From Eremophila alpestris peregrina (lineage: Eukaryota; Chordata; Aves; Passeriformes; Alaudidae), in NCBI GenBank assembly GCA_009792885.1, contig WMCF01000065.1, forward strand, positions 3,623,660-3,687,659: a DNA stretch of 64,000 nucleotides, given 5' to 3'. Made by a program: the position numbers and the translations under genes. The notes beneath the pieces were generated by a model. That model worked only from the letters and a program-made list of their open reading frames with translations. It searched no databases and was not told where the DNA came from. Below are positions 1-13,261 of this stretch, piece after piece. Each line of letters begins with the position of its first letter. Positions within the stretch are counted from its first letter, which is position 1.

Positions 1-456
1 AAAATTAAAAAATGTTCAGAGTGATAAAGAACCCCTTTCATAAACCACATTATTTGTGTCTCTTTTCTAAATAATTGTAGAGTTTGCTCGGGGATTGGTT
101 TCTATTTTGCAATTGAGGACCATGGCTTGCAAAAAAAGAGGTGGATATTTGGGCAGGCCAGGGTTTTCCCAGGCACTTTTGGGCTGTTTTTGTCACAGAC
201 CTGGTGCTGCCAGAGAAGAACAGGAATGGCCATGCAGTCATCATTAATAAATGGATTATTTGGGCATTGCAGGGAAGGGTCTTAATGAAGGAGGGGAGGG
301 CTGGGAGGGGAAGAGGCACCGTGCCAGCCTCACTGGAGGGCAAACAGTGATTAAATATTTATAGATTTTAATGCATTGATTTGTTAAGTCGGGAAACAGT
401 CCTTTAAGAGTTTCAAGATGCCTTTCAAGGCAATTCTCTAATCAGCAACCCAGGTG
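1..456. other. Intron 1 sequence with nothing recognised
   Basis: Mixed-composition intronic DNA. Short open frames occur on both strands, but no family, repeat or RNA gene is recognised. Confidence 0.6.
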
Positions 457-498
457 CAGCAAAGAGGAGCTCAACAACAGCAAAGAGGAGCTCAACGA
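457..498. repeat. 21-bp tandem duplication
   Basis: Two adjacent copies of a 21-bp unit (CAGCAAAGAGGAGCTCAACA plus one base) differ by a single base at the end. Confidence 0.9.
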
Positions 499-845
499 GA
501 GGCAAAAAGCACTCCAGGGGAAAGAGTGGCAGGAGGAGCTCTCCCCTCCGTGCTTTCAGGGATCTCTGTGGCCAGGGTGGGATGGGGGGCACAAAGAGAT
601 TTATGTCCAAGGCTTTCTAATTAAGTTTCACCTGTAAAGGATTTATTTTTGGGTCGTAATTCTGCAGGAGAAGATTAAATGACACACTGCTTTGGAGAAC
701 CAAACTGCAGTGCCTCGTGCTGCCCTTCCAAAAGGTGCATGACCTGACTGAGGAGAGCTGCTGCCCACTGCTGCCTCTGCATCACCATCCCTGCACCAGC
801 TCCCTGCCTGGCTTTGGGAAAAAAATCCACTTGAAAAGCACAAAT

Positions 846-908
846 AACCCAAAATCAGGGATGTCCAACCCAAAATCAGGGATATCCAACCCAAAATCAG
901 GAATGTCC
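846..908. repeat. 21-bp tandem repeat, three copies
   Basis: Three head-to-tail 21-bp units beginning AACCCAAAATCAGG differ by one base each. On the plus strand this gives the short peptide repeat NPKSGMS, but the frame is only 67 codons long and has no other coding signal. Confidence 0.95.
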
Positions 909-1205
909 AGCAAGTGCTGATCTCAGTAAGGCATTGCTGGGTCTGCCACAAGGACCCTGCCTGAGCTGGGACCTTCTGGGGGGCACCATTTGTCCTCTGG
1001 AAACCTTTCAGTGCCACAAAAGCAATGGGGTTCAGGCAGGCATTGCTCCTAAAAAAGCAACTCACCTTCCCTGGGCCTCTGCTGATGGCAGACCTGCCTG
1101 CCCATCCCTCTTTTGTGAGGGAGCAGAGCTGGAAGTAGGACACAGCAGAATCCTAAACCTCCTGCAATTCAGCCATGAAAAACAATATGGCAAAGTAAAA
1201 TGGCA

Positions 1206-1234
1206 GTTTTAATTCTAATTTTAATTCTAATTCA
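1206..1234. repeat. 12-bp TTTTAATTCTAA tandem repeat
   Basis: Two full copies and part of a third of a 12-bp T/A-rich unit. A minor simple repeat within the intron. Confidence 0.85.
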
Positions 1235-2006
1235 GCCAACTGGAGGGTACAAATTTAGTGCTCCCTCCCTTTTCCCAGTGAAATTGTATTTTCTGAAGGG
1301 AAAGCTGTGGAAAAAAGTTTTGGGTGCTCCTCTCTGGCTGTGTCAAGAAGCTCCAGGGCTGCAAATACAACATCCCACAGCCCACTGAATCCACGAGCTT
1401 ACTTATCAATATGAGATTAATTATCCCAGTTCACAGGATGTTTGGTCATTTTTTAGTGCTCCAACTACAACATCCAGAGGAGCTGAGATGCTCTGCCTTT
1501 AATTAGCTGCTCCTCACGGTCACAGCTTTTAAGACACAAGGTGATGCCTCCTCTGGGCTCACGAAGGAAATGACAAATGAAACCCCATTGCAGGAGCATC
1601 TGCTGATGCCTGGGCTGATTAGATCAGCTCCTGTAGCCCCATTCCAGGAGAGTGCCTGGTGACTCAACAAGTGCAGCAAGTGTGCCTCGAGTTTGGGTTT
1701 GTGCTGCCAAATTTGAACAGCACCAGGGAGGAGTGGGACAGAAGAGGGAGGGAGCACACAAACAGGGGAATACAAGGAGCTGCACACATTTTCCTCCTGA
1801 ATCCTCCAAACGTGACTCACTTTGCTCTATTGTGACAAACTGAAACGCCTCTGAGGAGTTCATTTCACGTCTCATCCATTCTCTGAATAATGGGAAAATC
1901 CCTCTTTGTTTCTCTAAGATATCAGCACGCACCACGTGCACCCACTGCCATTAGACATAATGGAACCAGATTGTCCCAGAAGTTGTTTTTGATTGCTTGA
2001 GTGCAT

Positions 2007-2266
2007 CCTTCATTTAGGGAAACGAGAATGTATGAGCTGCCGTGCCCCAGCCCATGGGAGGATGCAATCTTTAAGCTGGAGCCAGGGCCATTTGTTTTCC
2101 CAGCTTTGGGAAGAAAGTTGGTCATTTCCTGAGCCCCAGGACAGGGTTAACCAAGGTCTTGGCCATCCTGCTGGGAATAGCCAGGCTCCTGCCAGCAGGC
2201 CATGGGTTAAATTTAGGTCCTGTGGCAGACCCAGGGGCTTGGCTGCTCCCCATGGAGCCTGGAGAT
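2007..2266 (+). repeat. Inverted repeat pair, copy A (class unassigned)
   Basis: This 260-bp segment is the reverse complement of 13,791-14,056. By eye there are about nine substitutions and three or four small indels, so identity is near 96%. Homology starts at CCTTCATTTAGGGAAACGAG and ends at GAGCCTGGAGAT, and the flanks do not match. I do not recognise it as CR1. It could be a short interspersed or LTR-derived element with many genomic copies, or a local inverted duplication. Confidence 0.9.
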
Positions 2267-2304
2267 GCCAGTGTGCTGTGGGATGTCCAGCAGTGATGCT
2301 GTGG

Positions 2305-2345
2305 GATGCACCAGGGATGCACCAGGGATGCACCAGGGATGCCTC
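2305..2345. repeat. 12-bp GATGCACCAGGG tandem repeat
   Basis: Three perfect head-to-tail copies and the start of a fourth, just beyond inverted repeat copy A. Open frames across it read Met/Cys/Thr/Arg repeats and are not coding evidence. Confidence 0.95.
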
Positions 2346-5300
2346 TGCTTCCCTGGCCCTTTCCCAGTACATCCCATCGTGCCCCCGTGCAGCACATAAT
2401 GGTGACAGCTGCACAATCAGAGCACTCAGGAGTGCTGAGACCTCAACAAGGAACAACCCCCTGCTTATCTGCCAGGGAAGGGATCCCCAGGGACACACGT
2501 TCGAGCTGGCTGCCTACAATTTACTTTGACTTCTTGGGACAAAAGGAAGTTTGAAAGCCTTGGAGACAAACCAGGCTGCCTTAAAGCCTTGTCCTGTGAT
2601 AAGGATGTTGTTAACATTGCTGACATCACTTCTGCATTCAGAGGGAACCGATGGGGCTGAGAGAAGGGAGAGGGATGGATCACAGCAGCCAGCTTCGGAG
2701 TTCTGTTATTTTTAATTGACTGCCACCTTGAGAGAGTTCCTCTTCCCAACATGAAAACAATAAAATGGGGAAGTAAAAATCCAAACAAAGCAAACAAGTC
2801 TGTCAGATGTGTTTCAGCAGAGCTTGGACCTGAAGGCTCAGCCACAGCAGTGCTGGAAGCTGAGCATGTGCCTGGGCTGTGCTCCTGAATCAGGACAAGC
2901 AAATCCACCCCATTACAGGACATGCTGCACTCTGGGGACTTCAGGCTTTTAAATTTAACAAGATTTAGGTTTTCCTCTTGCAGAAAGTATGAGATGTGAG
3001 AACAAACTGAGGGACAAAATCTGTCCCACTCCCTCAAGCTCCTCTTTCCCACTAAATACTTATTCACCTTCCAGATTTACCTCCCCCCACCCTTTAGTGA
3101 ACACCTGACAGCAGCCAGACCAAACCAGCAAACACTGGAGACTGTGGGGAGAGGAGTCAGGGTCTCAGAGGGAGGTGGTGCCAGGGCTGTGCCACAGCCA
3201 GTGTCACCTCCCTGCTGTCCCCATGCCCAGCAGCTCATCCCAGCCCCATCCTCATTCCCAGACAGATGAGCTCTGGGTCACACTGCATCACATCTTTCTC
3301 CCCAGAGCTGGCACCCAGCCCTCCCTTTATAGCTCCTCCTGGCACAGTTTCAACAGCGATAGGTTTTATTATTCTGCCTTGCTGCCCTAATTCTCTCTGC
3401 ACTCCATTTTCCATTGACCCTGTGCTGCGTGTGCTCGCTCTGGGCAGGCAGCAGGCAGCATCCCCTCACCTGCCCACACGGAATGGGGACACAGGGCCAG
3501 GCCAGGCACCTCCTGCTCCTGCTGCCATCAGCATGGACACAGCCCTGTGGCACTGAAACGCCTGGGGAGCTCCTGAAGGGAGCAGAAAAGCACCGAGGGG
3601 AAGATGGGGAACAAAAGGAAAGCCAAGGAAATAAAAAAAAATGATGCAACACAAAGAAAGTGAAGGGTCAGGGGAAGAGAAAGAAGAGCAAGAGCAGCAG
3701 AAATGCAGCCGATGACGTCGGAAGCGCAGCGTTTGATAAATGGGTGATAAAAGATCTGCACGGCACCAGGAGGGAGGGAGGAGGGAGGCACCGGCAGCAC
3801 TGCCACAGCCTCGCCTCAGGGGAACCCTCCTGGCACCGCCAGTCCAGCCCTGCATGGTCACACTGCCCTGGGACAGCCAGCAGAGCAGCAGGGACAGTGC
3901 AGGTGGTTTTGCTCCAAAGACAGCACAGGCTCCTTTCTGCTTTCTCTTCTGGCTTCTACTCAGTCCCACGGGCTGGGCAGAGGGATGTGGCTGCTCCTGG
4001 CTGGAGTTCCCCCCAAAAAGTGGACTTTTCCTAGAAGAGGGCCCACCCCAAAGCCAGGGTTCCAGCTGTGAGTGCTACATCCACGTGCCTCGAGTGGCAC
4101 AGCAGGCAGGGCAGGAGCCTGGCAGAACCCTCATTCTGCCTCCAGCCAGCACCTTCCACACCCGAGAGGGATGGAGATACACAACACAGCATCCCTGACC
4201 TGCAGCCTCTGTCCCCAGAGGTCACCTCCCTGCTCCCACAGGCTTTCCCATGCCAACCCCATCACAAGCCTTTTTTGCAGGGAGCGTTCAAAGTCCCGCA
4301 CCCTGACAGGGCTGAGAGCGAGGGGATCGGTGCCAGCACAGCCCAGGGGGCTCAGGGGAGAGGAGGAGAAGGAGAAGGAGGAGGAGGAGGAGGAAAAGAG
4401 GTTGGCTCGCAGCTGGCTGCTGCACACAATACAGAGATACAGAATGGCCTGTGATTACAATTTCAAGGGCTTCTATGCACTGAAAGGGAACTGATTCAAT
4501 TGTGCCGCAACTCCTGAGAAGCTGTCGGCAATCAAGGCATTCTCCGGGCTACAATCACCGGAGGCAGGGCGGAGAACGCAGCAAAGTATCGCCGAGGTGA
4601 TGGCTGAGGTACAGCAGCCAGGGCCATTCATTCCCCTCCCACCAGCTCCATCGAAGGCAGCTCCAGGGACACAGAGGGGACACAGGAGGTGCTGGCTCAT
4701 GGAATACTGCTCTGGTGGACACTGGATGGCCAGGGAGTCACCAAACCGTGATTGCAGGAGTAGGGGATGGTGAAGGGGACGAATTTGGGGTGAATCTTTT
4801 GTGACCATTGGTTCCTGTGAGCTCCCCTGAGTGCACCACATGCCCCTGGGCTGCCAGAGTGAAAAAAGCCCGTCATCCTGCTCCCAGGCACATTGTGCAT
4901 CCCAATCCCTGTCTTTGCATGCAGGTAATGGGCAAAATTCTAGCCCAACCTCCCCTCCCTGTGCAGAGCACTGGAAACAGCTCCAAGCCCAGCACCCATC
5001 CTTTCACTTGGAGATCAGAAGGGATGGCCTCAGAGCTGCCAGCTTTCCCTCCACCAATTCCACATCCAAGTGCCAAAAACCATTTCTAACACCTTACTGC
5101 AAACCTCAGACCAGGCCAATAAAACTTTTGCACAGACGAGTGAGAAACAAACCTCTCCCTGGGCCCTGCCCTTCCCTGAGTACCCCCTCTTCAGAGGGAG
5201 AGGGAATATTCCCAGGGAGCATTCCAGGGGGAGGTGACACAGCAGGTGCACCCAGTGGGCACCAAAGCCAATGCCAACCTCTGCCTGTGCCCAGCAGCAC

Positions 5301-5629
5301 CAGCAGCTGGAGCTGAACACTGCTGTTCAGGCCCAAAATTCAACGTGCAGAGCTGGGAAGCCACTGGGAGAATGTTTCAGGTTTTGTCTTTAAGAAGGCA
5401 GCACCTTCTTAACTCTTGCTTTGCCACAAGCTCCACTCAGCCACTAATCCCAAAACCCAGCCAACACTGTGCACATTATTTCAGAGCTCACCCCCTGGCC
5501 ATGGACAAACTCTTCCCAGAGGAAAGCAAACCCCATTAGCTTCAGCACCAGCTCCACTGGGCACTGAACAGGGCAGAGAGCTGGAGGAGGCCAGGAGATG
5601 TCCCAGCAGCCCTGAGCTCTGTGAGGACC
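2346..5629. other. Intron 1 stretch without recognised gene
   Basis: GC-moderate intronic DNA. It includes a GGAGGGAGG-type purine run near 3,768-3,790 and a GGA-rich run near 4,357-4,397. A small CpG-bearing unique patch at about 4,500-4,600 might be a regulatory element. Open frames of 150-200 codons exist on both strands but overlap one another and match nothing I know. Confidence 0.6.
4357..4397. repeat. (GGA)n purine-rich simple repeat
   Basis: An almost pure GGA/GAA run on the plus strand. Simple-sequence repeat with no coding support. Confidence 0.85.
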
Positions 5630-5877
5630 CAAGGGAATGGCTGGAACTGTGTCAAGGGGGTTTAGACTGGATGTTAGGAAAATATTCTTCCCCCAGAGGG
5701 TGCTGGGCACTGCCCAGGCTCCCCAGGGAATGGGCACAGCACCAAGGCTGCCAGAGCCCCAGGAGTGTTTGGACAATGCCCTCAGGCACTGGGTGGGATT
5801 GTTGGGGTGTCTGTGCAGGGCCAGGACTCCCTGAACCTTGAAGGTCCCTTCCAGGTGTATGACTCTAGGATTCTCCC
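5630..5877 (+). mobile_element. CR1 LINE 3' fragment
   Basis: Plus-oriented CR1 3' UTR remnant. It has a GTTTAGACTGGATGTTAGGA-type core, an 'aggagtgtttggacaatgc' block, a 'gtgcagggccagga' block and a final 'ggtcccttcca' followed by a degenerate ATTCT tail. It is 5'-truncated, as most avian CR1 copies are, and lies antisense to ASTN2. Confidence 0.9.
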
Positions 5878-5999
5878 TGTTCACCCAGCTGAAGGGTTTT
5901 CCAGCTTTGCAGAACTACCTCTAAAGGAAATGCAGCTCTCCCAATCGCCCTAAAATCAGCAGAATGCATTACATGCATGTTGGTAGGTAGAAGCTATCC

Positions 6000-6215
6000 T
6001 ATTATCCAAGGAGATTATAATTACCTCATTTGCCTATTAAAAGGATACTGTGACAATATTTAAGTTAGAATGCTTTGGTTATTTGCTTAAAAATTATGTG
6101 GTGGCAATCAAGTGAAAATTGAGGCTGTAATGCAGCCACAGCAATATTGCCAGTAATTTGTGGAACCAATAATGATTATTTTTAATGTATCAGCCAACAT
6201 GGCTAAATATGCTTT
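6000..6215. promoter_or_regulatory. AT-rich unique patch, possible conserved regulatory element
   Basis: About 200 bp of unique AT-rich sequence with several homeodomain-type TAAT/ATTA cores and CCAAT-like motifs, set in GC-richer intron. It contains no repeat I recognise. Its role is inferred only from composition and motif density; conservation in other birds would be the test. Confidence 0.25.
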
Positions 6216-6219
6216 TTTA

Positions 6220-6258
6220 ATACACACACACATATAAATGTGTACATATACACACACC
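6220..6258. repeat. (CA)n/(TA)n microsatellite
   Basis: A short interrupted run of TACACACACACA, then CATATA and TACACACAC. Confidence 0.85.
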
Positions 6259-7721
6259 CTGATGGGCAGCACGGGCTCCATTCCCCTCCACTCCCTGAAA
6301 ACTGAGACCTGTGAAGCATCTTCCTCTGAAGCACCACACACTGCCAAATTAATCCAGGAGACAAATCCCCCATCAACCGATGGAAACCTGAATGATCAGA
6401 GCAGAACAATTCCCTGAGTGCCCCAGGAAAGGGGACTGGGGGTGGGAGGATGTGGGACAACGTGTTTTTCCCTTCCCTTCTTCATCTCCCATCTTGGGAT
6501 CAGTAGCTCTTCCACCCTGGGATTCCCAAGCAAAACGTCCTGGATTCTTTCCCACAAGGATTCTGCAAGTCTTTAACCTCTATTTTTAATGTAGAGCCCA
6601 CCCTGTGTGCAGGGCACAAGGTTTTGTTATTTCTAAACAATAATAAAAAAAAAGGGAAATAGACTCATACATTTTCACTTGGCATTGCCCTCGGAAAATG
6701 GAAATCTGATTACTTATTCCTTCCAATCCCAAATTGCTCCTGCCAGGCCAGACACAGTGAATAAATCCTTGCTTTTAGAGATATCCTCTCCATTACAAGT
6801 GCATAATGGGACCAGTATCCCATTGACCTGAGGACACCAGGAGCAGCAGCTGCAACCCCCCAGGGGTGTGTCACTGCCTCCCAGGCACTGAGCAATCCCC
6901 AGCAGGGATTAGCAGAGAGCCCAGAGGGATGATGCATCTCCTGAGCTGAGAGCAGCCTCTGGGAGCACAGACACTGAAACTCAATTTCCTCCTCTGCTGT
7001 GGCATTTAACCTCGCAGAGAGCAGTGAGAGGACGGGGGAGCAGGAGGAGGGATGCAGGGGAGGATGGATGTTTCTATTCAGAGACATCCCTCCTGCGTCC
7101 CACCCTTCCTGAGAAGCCTGGGAAGAGCCTTGTTTAAGCTGTAGAAAACATTAAAAAAAGAGCAATATCCCAGCCTGTTGAAGACTCCCAGCATTTTGAG
7201 CCTGCCACCTGAGCAGCACTTCCAGCTGTTCCCAAATACAGGATGGATCCCAGCAATCCCACAGCACAACCTCCCACCCTACAACAGCCCCCTAATGTCA
7301 TCTGGGGATTTTGGAGCTTCCTTTTCTGCCTGAATTTACCTAATTTCAGCTTCCAGCAGCTGGGTACAACTCTGCCCAAGCCTGCAAAGTGGGGGCTTTG
7401 CCCTGAACAGCCTGGTTTCCCCAAATACAGAAAGCTGCTCATGCTGTGTGATTTCCCCAAGCTTTCACACCAGGTAGAAGGCAACAGCCACTTGCCTTGA
7501 GAATGGGCTCCTTTTACCAGCCAGGAAAGAGAAGAATAATTCCCTGCAGCAGTGCTGGGTTATGCTGCAGCCCCCCTGTGCACAGGACTGACCTAAGGCT
7601 GCTGTCTGTGGGCAAACAGCTCTTTCACAGCTCTCCCTGTCTCCAGGGTCAGCATCTCCTGGAAAAAAGCCCCTCCAAATCAAATGAGGCACCAAAAAAA
7701 ACTGCACCAGAGGTGTTGTGA

Positions 7722-7852
7722 ACTCCAGGCAAGGTTGGATGGGGCTTGGAGCAAGCTGGGATAATGGAAGGTGTTCCTGTTCATGGCACAGGGTTGAAAT
7801 GAGGTAAACTTTAAAGTCCCTTCCATCTCAAACCATTCTAGGATTATATGTA
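7722..7852 (+). mobile_element. CR1 LINE 3' fragment
   Basis: Short plus-oriented CR1 end: 'ggttggatggggcttggagca', 'gggataatggaaggtgt', then 'cccttcca' and 'aaaccattctaggatt'. Heavily truncated and antisense to ASTN2. Confidence 0.9.
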
Positions 7853-8787
7853 CTTAGCCAAACTTGTGCATCCTGGCTGCCAAGCTAATTTCACTCCTAC
7901 ACATCTGAAAAGGCTTCTTAGCTCAGGTACAGAGAGTTGTATCAAACTCTCATACAATTCTTGCAATATCTGCCAAGCCCTGGGTGCTTTTCCTAAAAGC
8001 TCTGTAAATAGTGAATCAGCTGCAGCATTATTTTTTTTTTCATTGTTGCTATTTTGTTTTTTAAAAAGCAGCAGGCCATGGCTCCAGGACCAAAGCACTA
8101 AATACCAAACTGCAGGAGTCCAAGAACCTCACTCAGACTCTAATTAGGGGTCAGCCAGTGTAGAGGGCAGCAAAGGGGAATCTGAGCAAGGTCAAGACAA
8201 CTTCCTCAAGGAAGGCTGGAAAAGAGGTGTGCTAAGCAACCTGGCAGTATTATCAGCAAGAGCAAGCCTTTAAAATAAATGAAGGTGATTTGGAGGGTCT
8301 CATTTCAGCGGATTTTCAGAGAGCTTACGATAAAAGTACTTCATAAAAGATTAAGGAAAGTAAACAGCTCCCCAGGAAGGGGCAGCACCAGGCAGGGATT
8401 ACAGCTGGTAATGCAAAAGGAAACAAAGACAGCGCTGCCCAAATTGCAAAGGGCTTTGTGGGGGACAGCTGCATTATGGGAATGCTGCAAGATGCAGAGA
8501 GCAAGCCACAGTTTGTGCAGCATCTTGAGGAGCTTGGGTTTGCTGTGGCTACAGGGGCTGAGCATCTCTGGCTGGATTCATTACACACCACGGGAGGTGG
8601 ACGATGGAATTTTGTTGAGGCGAGTAAATGAACATGTTCTGCCTGCAGGACCACGCACCAGGGGAAGGGGGATGTACTGAATAACCACGCTGAGCCTGTG
8701 TTTTATTTGATTTACCTCCCATACTGCCAATAAAGGAGGCTCCGAAGGCGGATGATGAGGCTGCATCCCTGTGGTGGGATGTATCAA

Positions 8788-9046
8788 GAGCCCTGGACAA
8801 GAGGGAATGGCTTCAAACTGACACAGGGCAAGGTTAGATTGGATATTAGGAAGAAATTCTTCCCTGTGAGGCTAGTGAGGCAATGGCACAGAGAAGCTGT
8901 GGCTGCCCCTGGATCCCAAGGCCAGGCTGGATGGGGCTGGGAGCAGCCTGGGACAGTGGGAGGTGTCCCTGCCCATGGCAGGGGGTGGAACAAGGTTATA
9001 TTTAAGGTCCTCTCCAGCCCAAACCATTCTGGGATTCCATGACATG
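8788..9046 (+). mobile_element. CR1 LINE 3' fragment
   Basis: A well-preserved plus-oriented CR1 3' end: 'agggaatggcttcaaactga', 'gaagaaattcttccctgtga', 'ggctggatggggctgggagca', 'cagcccaaaccattctggga'. It is antisense to ASTN2. Confidence 0.95.
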
Positions 9047-12000
9047 CTTTGGGACATGTTTGGAGGGGGCTGCCAGCTCAGACAAATTAAACTGAAGACA
9101 AGCTGGTTCAGTGATTTTCATTAACAACCCTCCAAGGGAGATGGGGAATGTCATTCCCAAGTCTCAGGTAAAAATTATAAAGAAATAAGCAGCAGTTTTG
9201 CTCATGAGATGCTAACACAGAGTGAATCCATCACACCCTGCTCCCCCATGACAGGGGAGGATGCACCACTGAGCTACACTCACCCATTGCTCCCATTGGT
9301 GAGAGACATGCTGAGAGGTGGCTCCAGGGCCATGCAGGAAATGCACCTCCCTGTCCCATTCCACTGGCTCCCAGGCACTGCAAAATACCTGAGGCACTTC
9401 ACTGACAACACCACGAGACACAAATCAGTCCTGGGGCAATTTCAGAGCTGGCAATTCCAGGCAGCCAGGAGGGTGCCACATTAGCATCCTCTGCTCACCT
9501 ATGGAGAAACTGCTCAGCTACAACTTCAGGAGAAATGCAGAGACAGAGCACGTCCAGCTTCCCAGGGGCTTTTCAGGAGGGAGTACTAATGACATCAATC
9601 AGGAAGTCAGCTGAGCTTCATTCGCCCACTGCCCTGTGGCATTTCTTTATCAGCATCTCTGGCAGCACTTGACAGCAGGAACACGCTTCCAGCAGATCCC
9701 AAGCAAGGCACTTCCTCCAGGAAAACGTGGGGCCTGAGATGTCTGATACCCCAGCACAGCCATTTGGTCAGGGAGTGACAAATACACCCCAAGGGTCACT
9801 TCCACAACCTCTTGGTGATCCCCATGGTCTGTACAGCACCAGGGATGTCCTGCTCAAACACCCAGAGCAAAAAGTTCCAGCTTTTGACTGTGCACTGAGA
9901 AGGTAAAGCCAGCACTGCCACACCTCTGTGTATAAAATCTCTTTACGAGCACTTACAAAAAAAGTCAAATAAATTGCTAATTAACCCCTTCAAGTGGGAC
10001 AATCTTGTGCAGAGACAAGGAAACTTCCCCCCCTGCACTCTCCTTGCTGCAGGTGCATCCCCAAGGCTCTGTGGCAGAGATGCTTCTAAAAAAAGCTCAG
10101 AGGTTACAAGGGACAAAAGCGTTTGCATTTAGTCTGAGTGGGGACTCAGAGTCTGCTTTACACCCCAGAGGCATCACTGGGCACCAGCTCAAAGCCCTGG
10201 GGTGCAGACTGGGAAGAGACAGTCACTGGATCAAACTGGAGGAGGGAGAAGAAGTCACTGCTCCACAGGGGCTCCATGCACAGGAGCACTCCAGGAGTGA
10301 GCACGTCAATCCCCAGCCCACACTTCATCCCAGCAGAGACACAGCCAAAAGGGAATGTGCCTGACATGTCCCCAAATCCCCCTCTCAGCCAGAGCCAGCA
10401 AACTCTGCATTGGTCTAATTTTCACCTCCCTGCATGGCCAGCATCCCCTGTCTGTGGAAACACGGCTCAGGAAAACCCCTTCAAATGGGATTTCTCCCCA
10501 CTGGGGCTTTTTCCTCCGGTACAAATCTATTTGAAAAGAAGATAAAGCATCTACCGTTGGACTGAGGTTTTATTCAGAGAAAGCTCTGGCTCAGAAATAA
10601 TTGCCATTTGCTATAATTGGTGAGATGCAGGAAGGGACTAGATACAAGTGGAGTCTGTGCAATTTTGGGAGATTTGTTACGCTTAGCTCGCTTCTATCAA
10701 TTTCAGTGCCTCAGACGCTTATGACCTGTTGCTCAGCTTATTGTGAAAATGGCTTTTATTTACTGCACTTCCATTAAAAGATGAAATCCATGCATGGGGC
10801 TCACAGGGCAGAAAATCACAGTTTACGTCTCAGCTTATCTCCCTTCAGCGGCCTCAGCTCATTTTTGCCCTGGCTCACTCCCAGCTGCTATAAAAAAGTA
10901 TTTCTGAGTGCTGTTTGGAGTAGCCAGGGCCCCTCCCAGAGCCCACGGGGCAAGAGGTGTGCTCAGGCTGTAAGGGAGTGTAAGTCAGCTTGGTGCTGCA
11001 GCTGCAGGTCAGGTGAAACGGGGAGGATGAGGGATGGGGAGGAGGATGAGGGATGCGGATGCTGCAGAGGGACAGGGATGCTGTGGCACTTCCATGCTCT
11101 CAGGACACCCTCCAAGCCCCAGCACTGCTCTGATGTCAGGCCATCAGCTCCCTCCACCTGCAAACTGAGGAGAGGGACTGTCCAAGAGCACAGCCCACTC
11201 TGTGCTCCTGGAGGGCAGCTTCCTGCTCTCCTGCAGGTCCAGAGGTCCTCCTGATGCAGCTCCAAGACCCCAGCCCCTGCAGCACAGGTTACAACAGTGG
11301 GCTCAGCACCTTCCTGTGCACCAGCACCTCTCCCAGAGCTGTGGCAGGGAGAATGCCCAGCCTGTGCATCAACAAGAACAGAGCAAGCACTGAAGGGACA
11401 CCAGTGCCTCCACCTGTGCCAGCTCTTGGCAGGCAGCACCAGCCGTGGGAGCACTCCCAGGGAGGGAGGACATTGTGCAGGCATCCCGAGCTCCCCTGTC
11501 CTGTGAGGGCCCATTTAAACACACACACACCATCTCCGGGGGTACCTGAGCTGGTCCCCAGCAGCAGTGTGGGGTTGCTAAGGTTACCTCCTCATCAGAG
11601 GAGCTGTCACTGTCTCACACAGATCAGGAGATGCAGGTGCACATGGGGGAGCTTTCAACAACACTAATCATTTTTAGCTCATTGAAGCAGAGAGAGAACC
11701 CCATCTCCTCACTGGCCAGTGTGGCACAGCCATGGGCAGAGACAGCCACAGGCCACTGTCCTGATGTCCAGCTGAGCCATGGGAAGAGCTGCAGGATGCA
11801 GAAGCACACGGCCAAGCAGCTTCCCCAGCTCAGAGAAGCAGCAGCTCCTGGTCTGTCGAGCTCACTCACCCATTTCTTTCACTTCTGGCTCTGCATTTCC
11901 CCTGATCTCCTCTCCTGAGCCCTCTCTGCAGCACCAGCCTGCAGGCAGTGTGGCAGGAAGGGAGACAAGAGGGTCTGTCCCTCCCGCCCACCCCCACTGG

Positions 12001-13261
12001 GGAATTTCACCTCAGCAATGCACAACGGGAGCCCCTCCAGCTCCTGCTAACAATGAGAAAGAGGTGCAGGAACTGGGCTCACTCAGCCAAAGGAATTTCA
12101 TGAGGGAACAGCAAAGCCAAGAGGAGAATCCCAGAAGGACCCAGAAGTATTGGATTTTCCATCAGATGAACCCTCACACTCCTGAATGCTTCTTTAACTG
12201 TTGCTCAGGAAAGACCTTGAAGGGCAGCTCCTTCCCCCCAGTCTCCAGCACCACTGATTGTTTTCACCTCCTAAAAACCAGATCCCAAATCCCATAGCCA
12301 AGGCCAGGAACCAAGCTGGGAACACGGAACAAGACACAACAAGAAATACATCACCCCAAGAGGCTCAGGAGAGCATCTTCCTTTGGGAATCACCCAAGCA
12401 TGGAGCACACACCCCATGTACAGGCAGCCAGCTCCAAGCACCTTCCTGACCACCTCCAAGAGCAGAGGACCCCTCTCCATGATGCAGAGGAGGTAAGACC
12501 ATCCCCATCCACAGATTTGGGGGTGCTGGGCAGGGGAAGTCCAGGGAGAAGAAGCCCCAGCACAGGCAGTCCCTGTGACCTGACCTTCGAGGAATGGCAG
12601 CAGAGCTATTCCTGGATGGCAGTGCTGCTGGGGCTGACTTTGCTGGTTCAGAAAAGTTTAAGAGCAGCAGGATTAAAAGGAGATACAGCCAAAAAAATGC
12701 AAAGAGATCCTGGAGCTGAAACACTTGCCAAGTTTCTCCCTTACACTTCAAGACACCCACTCATCCTCCCCAAGGGCTTGTCAGACTCACATGGCAAAAA
12801 ATACATGCTCTGCACTTACCCAAGCCCAAAAGAAAAGACCCTGAAATAAACCTGGAATCCAGGGCTGGCAGGAAGACAAAGTTGGGGGCGGAAGAGGAAT
12901 TTTTGGTGTCTCTTTTCTAAGGAAGGAACTGCCTGACAGCTCTGCTGCAGGAGACCACGGCTCACGGCCCTGTAGCTCACACAGCCCCCTCAGATATGGC
13001 AATAGATTGATTTAATTACAGAGCACCCACTCAGAGGCCCCCGGGTGTCCAAGGGACTGTAATGGAAACTAGAGCTTTGTGGGAATAAAAAAAAACCCAT
13101 CACAACAAGCTGGTGCATTCAGGTGCTCAGGGAAGAGAAAATTCCAAGGAAAAGCAGTCAGTGTGTGACCAACACTGACATTTGCTAACCCTGACAAGAG
13201 GAACTGCACGGAGCTGGCAAAGGGGACATGGGCTCAGAAGAGCTGCCTGAGACACCCTGGA
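9047..13261. other. Intron 1 stretch without recognised gene
   Basis: Mostly GC-moderate unique intronic DNA with a short (AC)n near 11,519-11,530. An AT-richer patch (10,540-10,780) is listed separately. Overlapping open frames reach about 180 codons on both strands and show no known domain. Confidence 0.6.
10540..10780. promoter_or_regulatory. AT-rich unique patch, possible regulatory element
   Basis: Unique sequence of lower GC than its surroundings with ATTA/TAAT cores (e.g. AAATAATTG, CTATAATTG). No repeat features are seen. Assignment rests on composition only. Confidence 0.2.

Noticed and set aside
3768..3790. G-quadruplex at a GGAGGGAGG run
   Set aside because: Only three G3 runs are clear and the rest are pairs, so it falls short of the usual pattern.
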